Shown here: piece after piece, positions 23,101 through 36,500 of the stretch
Position numbering within the stretch: position 1 is the first letter of the stretch
Layout of the letters: each line of letters starts with the position of its first letter
Program-made: the position numbers and the translations under genes
Notes under the pieces: model-generated
What the model was told of the DNA's origin: nothing
The model's database searches: none
The model's input: the letters and a program-made list of their open reading frames with translations, nothing else
DNA from: Plakobranchus ocellatus
Lineage: Eukaryota > Mollusca > Gastropoda > Plakobranchidae
Reading direction: 5' to 3'
Length of the DNA stretch: 49,477 nt
Assembly (NCBI GenBank): GCA_019648995.1
Contig: BLXT01002468.1
Location: 3,287,134-3,336,610, forward strand

Positions 23101-26100
23101 ATATTTCAATTTACAGATCACATATGTAGAGGGAATAAGTATTAGTACTAACATGAGCTGCTCATGGGGAAAAAAGAAAACAAGAAATTCAATAGTATCG
23201 AAGGGTGAATTTCTGCTGTCACTAATTTTGGGTCTAAATTACGATTTTTTTGCTTCTGGTTTACTTTATTGGATGATCCCAACTAGGCAGGTATGTTTAT
23301 AAAATAATACTGCTTATATTATAATGTATTGAGTAAAAAAAAAAAATTGAATTAGTTTTTTTTTTTTTTGTTTAAACCTTTGGAAAAGTGATCTGATTAG
23401 CTGGAAAGTTATTCCACCTCTGACCCAACAAATATTGCACCTTAATTTAAAATCAAATGAACATAAAATGCCATGAATTTATCTTGCTCCAATAAAGTTT
23501 AATGTTAAGAATGATACTGGTATGCTTCAATATTTTTGTATCTTACTTTGTTAAACATAATCCTTTGGTTGCTCGCTCAGGAATGGGAGGAGCGTCGTGA
23601 AGAGGACCGGTTGCTGCTGGAGAGGCTGTTTGTACTGGTGAGAAATGTTCTCCTGGTGCCGGCAGACCCAGACAGGGAGCAGGTGAGCATGTATATAGTC
23701 TCTGGCTTTGCTAACCTAGTCTAGTCTCCATCCAGTTTTCTAAAAATAAGAGAATATGTTAGACTTATCATAAGACGCATACAAGAAAATCACCTGATAA
23801 TGTTGATGATGATGACCTTCTGTGAGGAAGGGCTAAGATACCATCTTCCTTTTTATTCTTAAACCATTTAAAAGCTAGAGATAATCTGTAGGTATTGCTC
23901 CGCTTACCTCCTCGTTACTCTGGTATTTTTGCCCCCCTCCCATTGCTAAAATGTATTTTTTAAATTTTAAAAATTTATTATTTTGAGGTCCCAAGTTTAA
24001 TTTGTTCCAATTTCTGATGCAGACTATAGGGCTCACAAAAAAAAAAAAAAACAAAAAAAAAAACCCCAAAAACAAAACATAACCCTATGATTTGATATGG
24101 GCAGGCATGTTGAGTGAGCATGGGAGAGAAGAGGAGAAGAAAATTTGTTTGGCCTGACAGTTTCATTATTGTGCATGCTTACTGCAAAATGCAAACTCAG
24201 CCATTTGATAGATTTAAAAATTTGCAACCATTCCATATTGTGTCAAACTTCTTCCTCAACTTTCATCAAAGAAATATATTCTTTCCCTTTTCCTCTCAGC
24301 GAACAGAGGATGATGCCAGCACACATGACCAGGTCCTGTGGTCCATGCACACATCTGGACTTGAGGACCTCATTCTCTATGTAGCCAGCTCCGACCGGGA
24401 GAGGAGCCACCTGTGCATGCACATCATGGAAATTATTGCCTTGATCTTCAAGGAGCAGGTTGGTCAATTTTCCAAGTGGTAAATTTCTTCAACCTGAATT
24501 AAAAAAAAAAAAATTAAGTTACAATCATTTATACAGAAATATGATATCTCCAGATCACCAAGCAATGATCAGTTAGACTTGGGTACAAAGATCTTTGTGT
24601 ATATCCAGTACATTGTTGTCATTAACCCAATAGTTACTTTAATATAATGGTGGGCTGAACAAAAAACAAAAAAAAAAACCATATCAAACATCTGAGAAGT
24701 CCTCCATTCTGACCTTTCTATAATTTTGCCATTTCATGATACTTAGGCATGCCAATATTAATCTGCTGGAGCCAGTCATAGAATAGATAAGTCCTTGGAA
24801 ATTTCTCTATGAATGTGGCTTTTGAAAACAAATATATAATTTAAAAAAAAAACAAAAACTGGGATTATTAGAAATGAGGAATATTTTATATCCACAGATG
24901 ATTTTTATTTAATGTGTAATCTACCTGTAATTTACAATCATTTTATTTCTTATGCCTTGACTTTAAACAGGAACCAGAAACTCTGGCATCAGCAGGAGTG
25001 CAAAGGTCGCTGACAGAAAAGGAAAAAGATCAAAAGTATGGCAACCGACCCTCCATTTATTATTTGTTTTAAATTTTGGATAATATCACAGAGATATAAT
25101 TTTTTTTAAGGGCTAGAGGCACAACTAAAAGTAATTTCTTTCCTATATTCATGGTTTTGTGTTCATTCATTCCATATCACTAGGCCACCTAGCACTAAAT
25201 GGGTAGCTAGGTCTCCTAAGACCTGGCAAAAGTAAAGCGGTGAGGAAAGCTATGGCAAAACTACCTCATAATACTGTATGTTGAGCAAACAGGACCCTAC
25301 TACTGGTTTCTTGGACAAGTGTGGGACTCACTTTAGTTAGTTCTTTAGCACTAGGCATTTTATATAGGCCAAATTTAAACCTTTCTGGAGCTAATGTGAA
25401 AATGAACATGTGTATATTTTTTTTTTTAAATGCTGAATTATTGGAAAGAAATATTAAACATCTTCACTGTGCTCAGATATTTTTAACCTATCAAGTGTGA
25501 ACTGAAACATATTCAGTGTTGACACATATTTTTGCAGAGTTGGCTGACCAGTATAAGTCATAACATGGTTGCAATTTGATTTATCTGGAATTAAATTTCT
25601 CATTATTATAGTCCAGGATTGACTAACTTGTTCCTTTAATCAAGATTAGAAATGTGAATGGGAAAAGTCGTCATGCAGGAGGCAGTACAAACAATATAAA
25701 ATCAAGGATTCAAAGGATGTGTAAGCACAAAAAAGCATAACTGAAGTATGATATAGAATAAAAAACAAATAGGTTTGTCTCTGGACATCATATATTTACA
25801 AAATGAATCAATGATAAAAACATTTCTCATTTTCTAAGTATACAATTTACAAATTGATGACAAGTTTTCTTTTTCTATATATTATTGATTAAGACAAATG
25901 AGTGAGAAGAAATTGTGCCATCAGCACAACTTGAAGATACTTTTGTGCAATTTTTTTTTTTTGTAATACTTTTCAACAGGGAGCTGGAGCAGGCCAGAGA
26001 GAGGGAAAAGGCTCAAAAAAAGGCCAACATTTTAAAATTCAGTGCCAGGTAAAATAAAGCAAACTATCTTAAAAATATATCAATGTCATATTCATTCCTC

Positions 26101-26983
26101 CTGAGATCACCGCTTAGTGGTGGACTGGGTATACCAATAATCAATCAATCTATTCATTCCTCCTCAAAATCATGTCAAGCAATATAGGTATTGGATTTGG
26201 GTCTTTCCAAGAATTTTATATTGATAATAATTTATTCTACACTTTTAAGGCATTTTCTTGTAAAATGTTATTTTTAGGGCTGGGAATTGTCGGCCTAAAA
26301 GTGGATTTCGGCTCATTGTAACCTTATCTGCTCATTAAAAAGTGGCATCTGACTCTTTTTTTTTGTTTGTTTTAATTATCATTTTTATGTATAATTAAAA
26401 AAAAAAAGATTAAAAAAGAATTACAGCTAGCACCTTCTTTTTTTTTTTTTCTGAAACATTGATGGCAAGCCCATCACTAATTAAAGTTCGCTTTAGATAT
26501 TTTGTAACTATTTCAGTGGTTTGTTTCAAATTTCATATGTGCATTTTGTTCATATCTCTTTCTTTAAAGTTCAGATAAAGTTTTAAAGCAAAGGATAATT
26601 CCTATGTTCTGTTGGTTTCAATTTTATTTCCAACTTTCCTCAGGGATACATTCTCCAATCACTTTTCAAGCATTCTTTATTAGTTCTCTTCATATCCCGC
26701 ATGCCTGCATCATTACATGAACAACTGAACTTCATGTATCTAGATTGTTGTTCAAATCTGTTAAATAATTGATAGCAGAATATGTGACGTATCCATTACT
26801 TATCACTGTGGCACATATAAACACATACACACAGCTGCCTGTTCAAAAAATATGATTATTGTATGTGCATAGCACAACAGATGATGATTTTCACATTTCA
26901 TTGTTTCAGTAATGAAGGGATATGACAGGATATATTTTTTTTTTTAATAAAGAATCTTTTTAAATGAATAAAATCAATCNNNN

Positions 26984-27015
<32 letters not shown>

Positions 27016-28497
27016 CACTTCAATTAGACACTCTCGCTTTGGTGGAACTTTTGTGCTTAAGGACATAAAGTCTATAAGCGAGAATGATGTCATCTATCAC
27101 AAACCGCTGTGTGAAGTGAAAAGGTTCAGCTATGACATAGGCAAAAACCGCAAGAAGATTTCTAAAAACCGAGCTCCAATCAAGACAGATGACCCAAAAC
27201 GCAGGTCTACACTTAGCATGCGACTAAGCCTCAAGGAATTTTGTATCCAATTTCTCATCAACGCTTACAACCCTCTTATGAGAGCTGTCAAGGTAAGATT
27301 TAGTGTTTATAAATAACAGACTGATTTACCTTTTTACCAGGAAGATATTGCTATTTTTTAGATAGTCATTTTTGTAGGGTTATTCAACTTTTTTATTCTG
27401 ATTAAATATCCATGGTCCAAGAGTTTTTTTTCATCATTTTTTACAAAGTGCGAATTGATATGATTTTTTAAATTTCACATATGTAGCAATTCGTTTGAAA
27501 AGAAATTGCACACATATAACCCACCTCGTATATACCAACATGAAAGACACTTGAGTTTAATATGGATATCGTTACTAAGCTAACATAATAGAACAGCTCA
27601 TTTTGGGTTGTTTTGAGATATCCAGGAAAATCTGAAATTTACTTCTCCTTAGGATACCAGTTTCATATACAGTAGACCATACCTAGACCGAAAATGACCC
27701 AACCAAAAAAAACGGCTAAACCAAAAAGAAATTAAAGAGCTTTCCGTTTTTCCTCTCATTCTTTCTTATCAAACATGCGGTAAACCGAAAGCGTTGGCTG
27801 CCTTACTATCGCTAAGGTGAAATAAAAACTACCGGGAAATTCCAGTCACTGTCTGACCGACACATAAAAAAAAATCATTTTTTTACACTCCTTGCCCATC
27901 CCTTTCTTTTGCTCATTACTCCATGCTAACCCAAAACTCTAACCGGTACCTCACACTACAGAGGGCCAGGTCTGATGTCTGGCTAGGTCTACTGCACACA
28001 CCTGCCCATCCCTTCTCTTCCACACTCGGTTACACAGCGGGACCATGCCAGACACTCCCTACATGACCCTAGGTCCTGTCAGCGCTAAGCTAAGCAAACA
28101 CCATTGCATCACAGCCGGTAATAAAGCCATCTCTCTTGTGGAAAACTTAAGTGCTGGAAAACTTAGGCGATGATTAACTTGTAAAAGTAGAGACCGGAGA
28201 ACTTAACTTAGGTGATGATGAAATTGTGAAAACTCTATTCTATATCGATAACAGGCGCAAGAATTTCATAACTGAAAAGGAAAGGGAAGAAGATAGAGAA
28301 ATGGATAAAAAAGAGAGAAAGATTCGTGGATAGGCATGTTCATTCACAATGTGTGTGACGATGGGTGAGATTGGTTTAACTTAATATTTCGGAAATTCGT
28401 TACTCTCCGTTATTAATCTTACTTATTTAAATCTATGCTTAAACCAAAATAGAAATCATACTCCCTAGAATTTCGGTTTAACGAGTTCCACTGTATT

Positions 28498-28556
<59 letters not shown>

Positions 28557-30435
28557 AAAATTGTGTTGTAGTATTTCCATAATATGAGCATCATCTGATA
28601 GCTCTTAGACTCAGGTGTGCTACAATTCTAAGATGGCATTTTGGCAAAAGTCTCTGCGTTATACTATTGCTTAAGCCAGTGATGATGTCTAAAAATGTGT
28701 GAGGCAAATTGGGCAAATCAAGCATCAGTCACATTTTGGGCATTTGAATTTTTGAGTATGATACAATAAAAAGTTTATAACTTGCATTTGAAAAACCAAA
28801 AAACTTTATCTCTCCGTCCCAGTCCTGTCAATAAGAATGCAAATTTGAAGATAGTACTTCTGATTTTTTTAGGTCGGTAAAACTTAAAGGTTTTCAAAGG
28901 CTTTGGTATAAAAAAATCTGCAGTGGCTTGTGCCTGATTCGTACTGGTTGCCTCACATATTAATTGAGATATTAAATAAAACAAAACAAATGCAAAGTAA
29001 CAAAGATGCTACTCTTTTCTCTCTCTTCTAGCCTCTGTAACCGTACAATGCATTACAGTACGTGGGAATTTTCATCTATTTAAGAAAAAGAAAAAAAAAA
29101 AAATCAAAAGCATCTGATGTATTAGGCCTGAACTGATGACATTTATTTTTTTTAACATTTTAGTAAAAAGGAAAACTAATTTCATGCAACTTTTATTTTT
29201 ATAATTATTGTTTAATGTCAACTGGCTGACTATGTATTTTACCCGTTCGTGGTATATAGATATGTTGATAAACAAATTCAGTTGTTTCGCTTTCATTAAG
29301 ATGAAATCATCACATATTTAAACTTTTTGTTCAGGATGCTTTGACTCACAAGACCACGCAGGACAATGATGAAACTTTTTACCTGTGGGCGATGCGTTTC
29401 TTTATGGAGTTTTGTCGTCTTTACTGCAAAAGAGTGGATTTTATCAGGTAAGGCCTTCACGGTAAGATAACTCTGGTAGGTTTCATTCTTGCTAATCTTC
29501 TTTCCATGTTCTACAATGCGTTATCTAAACTGCAATGTTAATTACAGTGGAATGTATTTAAAGTCAACCTCTTGGGATGGTCGAAATTGTTTGACTTTAA
29601 CAAGAGTTGACTTTATCCATAACAAAGAAATAGATGAAAAATACAAAAGGGACTGCTCTAAGGAGTTGAATTTAAGCAAGAGTTTCCTTTAAGCAAGTTG
29701 TCTTTATCCAGACTCCACTGTATATTTAATATATGCATAGTTTCTTATAAAATAGGACATTTTGTGGGAAAAAAAGGACAAAAAAAAATGTCTCCTAAAA
29801 GAGCACCATCTGTAGATTTTAAGTGATACTAAGTACTGCCCAAACATCCTACTACAGATAGTGACTTATATTGAAAATTTATAGGTACTCTACCTATATT
29901 TGTTACACATGTTCCTGCTGAAATTGACTACATTTTTGGTGACACACCAAAATATTTTGGTAATATCTAAGAATGCACTAAATGTCAAACCATAATGATT
30001 TCTAGTCGCCAGGATTTTGGTTTGAAAATGTTCCTTTGTGAAAGGCTTTGAACCAATCAATTTTTTTTTTTCGAAGTTTCATTTATGATTGCAACCAGTG
30101 ATAATTTTTTCCTCTTTTTAAAAAAAATTTTCAGTGAAACTATGTCGATGTCTGCATTTCATTACATATACACGCAGCTCTGCACATATTATGAGAGCGT
30201 CCGTTTGGGCAAGGGTGAAGAATGCAAAATTTGGGGTAGAAGGTAAGTGTTGATACGGATGTTATTAGGTAGATTGATGTATTAGTTAGCAGTATGATAG
30301 ATATGTGGGTTAGTAGTGAGTTTGATTCTTATAGATATTTTTGGTTTTAGTGGGATAGAATTGTTTGTAAGTAGTGAGATAGCCATGTTAATAAGCAGTG
30401 AATCAAATATTTGGGGCAGTTGTGAGATAATTGAG

Positions 30436-30514
<79 letters not shown>

Positions 30515-33500
30515 CATACACACACGCACGCACGCACGCGCGCACACACACACACACTAAAATACATGCACACACTCATGTGCATGCATGCTCACACACA
30601 CATGCACTCACGTCAGTAGTGAAATAAATGTGGTGTAGTGAGTTGGAAGTGTTAATACAGTCGACTTCACTTGAGTCGACTTCGTATGACTCGATTTTCT
30701 TTTGAGTCGATTGTAATTTCTCGGAACGGTCCCCNNNNNNNNNNNNNNNNNNNNNNNNNNNNNNNNNNNNNNNNNNNNNNNNNNNNNNNNNNNNNNNNNN
30801 NNNNNNNNNNNNNNNNNNNNNNNNNNNNNNNNNNNNNNNNNNNNNNNNNNNNNNNNNNNNNNNNNNNNNNNNNNNNNNNNNNNNNNNNNNNNNNNNNNNN
30901 NNNNNNNNNNNNNNNNNNNNNNNNNNNNNNNNNNNNNNNNNNNNNNNNNNNNNNNNNNNNNNNNNNNNNNNNNNNNNNNNNNNNNNNNNNNNNNNNNNNN
31001 NNNNNNNNNNNNNNNNNNNNNNNNNNNNNNNNNNNNNNNNNNNNNNNNNNNNNNNNNNNNNNNNNNNNNNNNNNNNNNNNNNNNNNNNNNNNNNNNNNNN
31101 NNNNNNNNNNNNNNNNNNNNNNNNNNNNNNNNNNNNNNNNNNNNNNNNNNNNNNNNNNNNNNNNNNNNNNNNNNNNNNNNNNNNNNNNNNNNNNNNNNNN
31201 NNNNNNNNNNNNNNNNNNNNNNNNNNNNNNNNNNNNNNNNNNNNNNNNNNNNNNNNNNNNNNNNNNNNNNNNNNNNNNNNNNNNNNNNNNNNNNNNNNNN
31301 NNNNNNNNNNNNNNNNNNNNNNNNNNNNNNNAAAATGGATGAGTGGATGTATGGATAAGTCGATGTTGATTTTAATCCCCCAAAGACATCGACTTATCAG
31401 TAGTCAACTGTAATGAGATAAGTGTTTATTAGAACTAAGATATGTTAGTAATGATACAGCTGTGTTGGTTAATAGTGAGATAGATGTACTGGCTAGTACT
31501 GAGATGGATGTGCAGACTTGCCAACCTGTATGCAATTGTGTGTTTGAACACGTAAAACCTGAAAAAAAACTCAATTACACGACAAAAAATTTTGATGTGC
31601 ATTCTCCTCAAAAGTTATAAGTGAAACCAATGAAGGCCATGATTTAGATCTATTTGGAGCCATAAGAATAGAAGAGGAAATATGTATTTTTCTGATGAGA
31701 TGTGAAGTAGTTCTGAAAATTAGCATGTTACTTTTTAGATACTGTTGGGATTTATGACGGATTTCAAGTTTTTGCTAGTTTGGGAAGTTTTAAAAAGTGC
31801 TTAATATAAAGATTAAAATTGTATTGACGCTTAAGAGATGGAAAGTCAAAGGTGAAAGATAAAAACAAAGTGTGGAGGATGTGTTCCTGATCAAGACAAT
31901 ATCTTTTTTTTTTTTTTTTTTAAGGTAAATAGGTAGTTGATACTTTTTAAAAATAAATTATACAATTTACAATCTCTTACATTACTTTCTCATTTTCTTC
32001 ATTCTTTAACAAAGTCCACATTCACTATCCCAAGCCGGCTCATCCAGCTCATGATTACAGCAAGTTAAGTGCACAGCTAACATAGCGAGGTCCAGTGGTG
32101 AAAATCAGGGCGGATAGGGAATGTGTTAAATTACTCTCAAGGGAATAGTGCTTTTCTTATTTATAACATCATGTTAATTTCTTGCATCATAGGCATATGC
32201 GGATATGTCGGAAGGGTATTTTTTAAGATTTCCAAACTTGGCAGCTATATATGATATATAAATGTTGATAGTGATAAAGATGTTTTGGTTAGAAATGAGA
32301 AAGATGTATTGCAGTGAGGAAGTTGTGTTAACAAGTAGCAATACAGATATGTTGGTTAGTGATAAAGCTGAAAGCATAACAAAGACAACTTCATGGCTAT
32401 TTAGAAACTCTCTACCTTCTTTGGTGTCAAAGTGTACCAAATTTGAAAAGCATACCAAAACACATCTTCTTGAGGTGTCGCAGCTATTTTTTTGTGTATG
32501 ACACTCAGAGGCTAGGGGTACGATGCTCACTCTGTTATGTAAGGCATATTGGGGGGCTGTTAAATGGCTGTGCGTAATTCTACTGATTGTTGCTGCGAGA
32601 GCCATAAGATCAGTTTAAGTACACAAAGTATTAGGCTTACTGGTTGGGTTAAGTATATATATGGCTACACTTCAATTCAGCTACCACAAATCAGCATTGC
32701 CTCTATTATGTATCCAGCCTAAGATAGATGTGTTGGTCAGTAATGAGATAGATGTAATGGTTAATGGTAAGATACATGAAATGGGTTAGGAATAAGATAG
32801 TTGTGCTGATTCACAGGTAAATATTTTGATTTGTAGTGAGAAAATTGTGTTGGTTTCTAGTTAAATATGTTGTGCAGTGGTGAGATTAATGTGTAGATTA
32901 GTAGTGTGATAGATGTGTTAGTTCACAGTTAAACAGTAGTGAGATATATGTTTTGGCATGATTTATTTTAGATATGATAAAGCATATTGACTATGTCTAT
33001 GAAAGTATTGCAGTCTCAATTCAAATTTCATTCAACAAGATGACTGACATTTTTAAAATTAAAACTGGAAATATACTGAGGCAATATCTCTGTTATTTCA
33101 ATCAAAAAGCCTTAACAAAGCATCAACAGGCTTAGTGCGCAGGTGATATGGAATACTGTCATAAGTCTGTTGAGTCAAAAGAGACTTAAGAGAGAATTCA
33201 TCCACATGCTTGATCTGTGCATCTATCCTTTAATCTCATCACTGATAGTGCTAAGTTCTGAAACTAGGGTCTTTAATGCTTTGTTCCCTCTCCCCAAAAT
33301 TGAAAAAAAAAAAAAAGATTGGCAAAAGTCTGATTGATTAAAGACTTTAAACAAGCCAAGATATTTTCAAAATTTTTCAAAGATGTATTTGATAATGTTT
33401 TCATCTGTTATTTTGGCTTGTATAGATCCCATCTGGCGCTGAAAGCCTATCAAGAGTTGCTCAGGACTCTGGACTTTATGAGTCGGTCTCCAGACAAGCA

Positions 33501-36500
33501 AATTAGAGAGAGTGCCAAAGTTATTCAAAGTAAGTGCAAAGTATCAACACAAGACATGACCTGGCAAGCACTCCCTTGCCAATTTCATGTTTTCCCCCCT
33601 CTTTTTGGGGGATATCTTTGATCGGAGAATCTAGGAAGCCAAAACATTTGGATGTCTGTCTCTATTAATTGGTTTCAGTAGAATAGCAGGCTTCAGTTAT
33701 TAATGGGCAACATACGGGAAATGACACTACAAGTGAAACATTTTGCAGAAAGTACTACTACAGAAAAAAAAAAGGTTTTATACTTGGTAAGGAACACCAG
33801 TATTGAGCAGTATTAAAATTAGCAAGACTTCTTCAAAGGTTCTGTAGCGAGTTTGGCTGTGGAAAATTGAGAATTCTGGCAACTTTACCTGTTTTCATTA
33901 CATTTGCTCCTGCCACAAATGCCACATTTGTGGTATATGTTTTGTTGGAGAAGCTTACTTATTTTATGACAACATTTTTTCTTTAACCACAGATGTATTG
34001 CTTTAGGCCTTGAGCTCTCCTTTTGAATATAAAGAAAAGGAAAATTTATGCATTCTTGTCGGTAGAAAAACTTCATTGCTTATATAATTCTTCCCCAGTG
34101 TAAAACAATAGCACATAGATCATATTTCAAGGCATTGCTTCTGAAAGGAATCTTCAAAGTGCATATAGGGAAAGTTACTTTTACCAGGGATCATTTTAAG
34201 CAATATATAATATCTTTGAATAAAAACACTTCTTTCCTCTTTAGGTGCCTTGTCTGGAACAGACATAGGGGATTGTTTCTCCACTCAAACCTATTCTCAG
34301 TTAACCCCATAAAGTTGTTGTTGCTACCCTTACCTATATGGATGAAGATACATCACAACTAAAAAGAAATATATTTGAAATGCTCTATTGTTCTATTGAT
34401 ACATGGTCTTCTAGCTTCATTATCATTTTTTGCCCTCTAAGACCAAATTAAATAAAAAAAAGTTTTCATTTTTGGATGATGTCACGATCATAAATCACTT
34501 CTCTACGTTACATACCTCAATCTACCCTTCTTTCTGTTCTTAATACACAAACACATCTATCATATATTTTTTGTACTTCTTTGTCTCAATTCTTTTTTAT
34601 ACTATCCTGGTTTTACAAAAAATGTGTTGGATTATGCCAATGTGAATGTGTCTGATTCCGTCCTAGTTTTGATCTGGCTTTTTTAAACCACGGGCCCTTC
34701 AAACTCACAAACAAATGTAGATGCATACACTGTAGCGTAAATTATAAAGACTGAGCAATATATTGATACACACAGGCCTAGCAATGCATTGCTCAACACA
34801 GACCTACTTGAATTAGATTGGTACATGTAAACTTTTTGTGTGGAGTGCAATTGTATCATGCTTATGGAAAAAAAACTGTCAATAACATCAGGAAGTACAG
34901 ATTTTTGCTGTTACTATTTTTGGGTTTAAATTTTTAATTTTTTCCACATGGGTTTGCAAATTGGATGATCCCAACTAAACTAGTATGCTTCTAGTTTAAT
35001 TTGCAGGATTATTGAATCCTTTTAGATTTATAGCATGAAAATAAAGAACATTTTCCATAGTTTAAGAATCAGGAAATTTCATTGTGTTTTGCTTTTTTTC
35101 TTATTCATGTTTGAAATATTTAATATCCAACTTTTTTCTGCAGGCAATGTTTTCTATATGATTGAGTACCGGGATGTGTTTGTTACCTTGCTAAAGAATT
35201 TTAAAGAGCATCAGTGTTCAAGGTAAGCCCAGCTTAGACATCAAAATTTATTAACCAGGGAGCAACACTTGCTTTCTTTGAGAACTCTGTAAACTAAAGA
35301 GATTTTGAACAAAATTTTTTTTTGCAATGAATTTTGAAAAAGTGTGCACGTAAAGTCTTTTTTTTTGCCAAAAAATTACAAGATTCAATCAAATTTTTTT
35401 TACCAAGCATAAGAAAAACTGATTTAAGCTAAATTTAGTTCCCACGCTCTATGAGTTGTAATGCTTTTTGACAGAGTTTATCTTTCTAATCAAGAAAAAA
35501 AAAACCCAAGATTTTTTAATAGCTTCAGTAACACCGACAATTTTATACTGAGGTGTAACAATGGAATTTGGCTTCTGTCAAAATTGAGTCGTATACAGTT
35601 TTTGGAACCATTCAAAAGCTTATATAATCCTTCCCCTTATAAGTATGCTGCTTATTGTTGTAATCTGCATAGTAGTTGAGAAATTTGTCTTTAATGGGAC
35701 CACATGAAACATATAGAGTGTCAACCAAAGTAGGATGCTTTATATGAAAACCAGACAGAGAAATATCAATTGATTTGCAAAGTAGAGAGCACTCACTGTG
35801 GTTTTAAAAATTGCTTTGGAAACTTCAAGGTATTAATTTTATGGGAGAAAATAGATTTGAAGGAACAAGACTGCAACACTTAATTCATTTTTTAAAATTC
35901 TCTTCCACTAAAAATTCTTATATTTTGTAGTGACATGTTAAGCTGCAGGTCCTTCCCAAGCAATGATGATGGCAGAGCAAGATCAATTCTTGTGGATCTC
36001 TCTTGCACTTTAAAACTTCAGGACTTTCGCTTTGGATGTGGCATAGTGTTTGGCAAACCTGAAGTAAAATCTACAGGGATGGCTCTATCAGAGTTAAGTT
36101 CAAGCCTGCCTGTAACGCTCTAGCCTGATTGGGACCAGGAAGCCTGAGATCACTTTGTAGTGATTGATCTTGATCAAAGCGTGTGTGGAAAATGTTGAGA
36201 AATTCTACACACTTTTTTTTCTCTTCTCTCTAAATATTAGAGCTTATCTTTGCGACCTTGTGGAATCCACACACATCTTTCTAAAGATGCTGGAAGCTTT
36301 TACTAAAAAGAACAAGAACCTGGTGGTCCAGGGCAAGAAAAAGAAGAGAGGGAAAAGGAAGCAAAAAAGCCAAGCAGGTAGAGATGTTTTGTATATAGTT
36401 AAGAATTAAACACAAGATTAAAAAAAATAAATGAAATACAACTTTAAAAAGTTATATCAAACTGCAGATATTTAAAACATTTTAATTTTTTGAAGTATGC

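Larger units (their letters stand above)
30246..32955 (+). repeat. Degenerate minisatellite of about 24 bp, split by insertions, intron 11
   Basis: Loose repeats of GTTAGTAGTGAGATAGATGTGTTG occur in blocks at about 30246-30430, 30612-30655, 31425-31512, 32255-32375 and 32695-32955. All lie on the same strand and are separated by a TA/CA microsatellite, a TA-flanked element with an assembly gap, and other sequence. The blocks look like one old array broken by later insertions. Confidence 0.6.
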
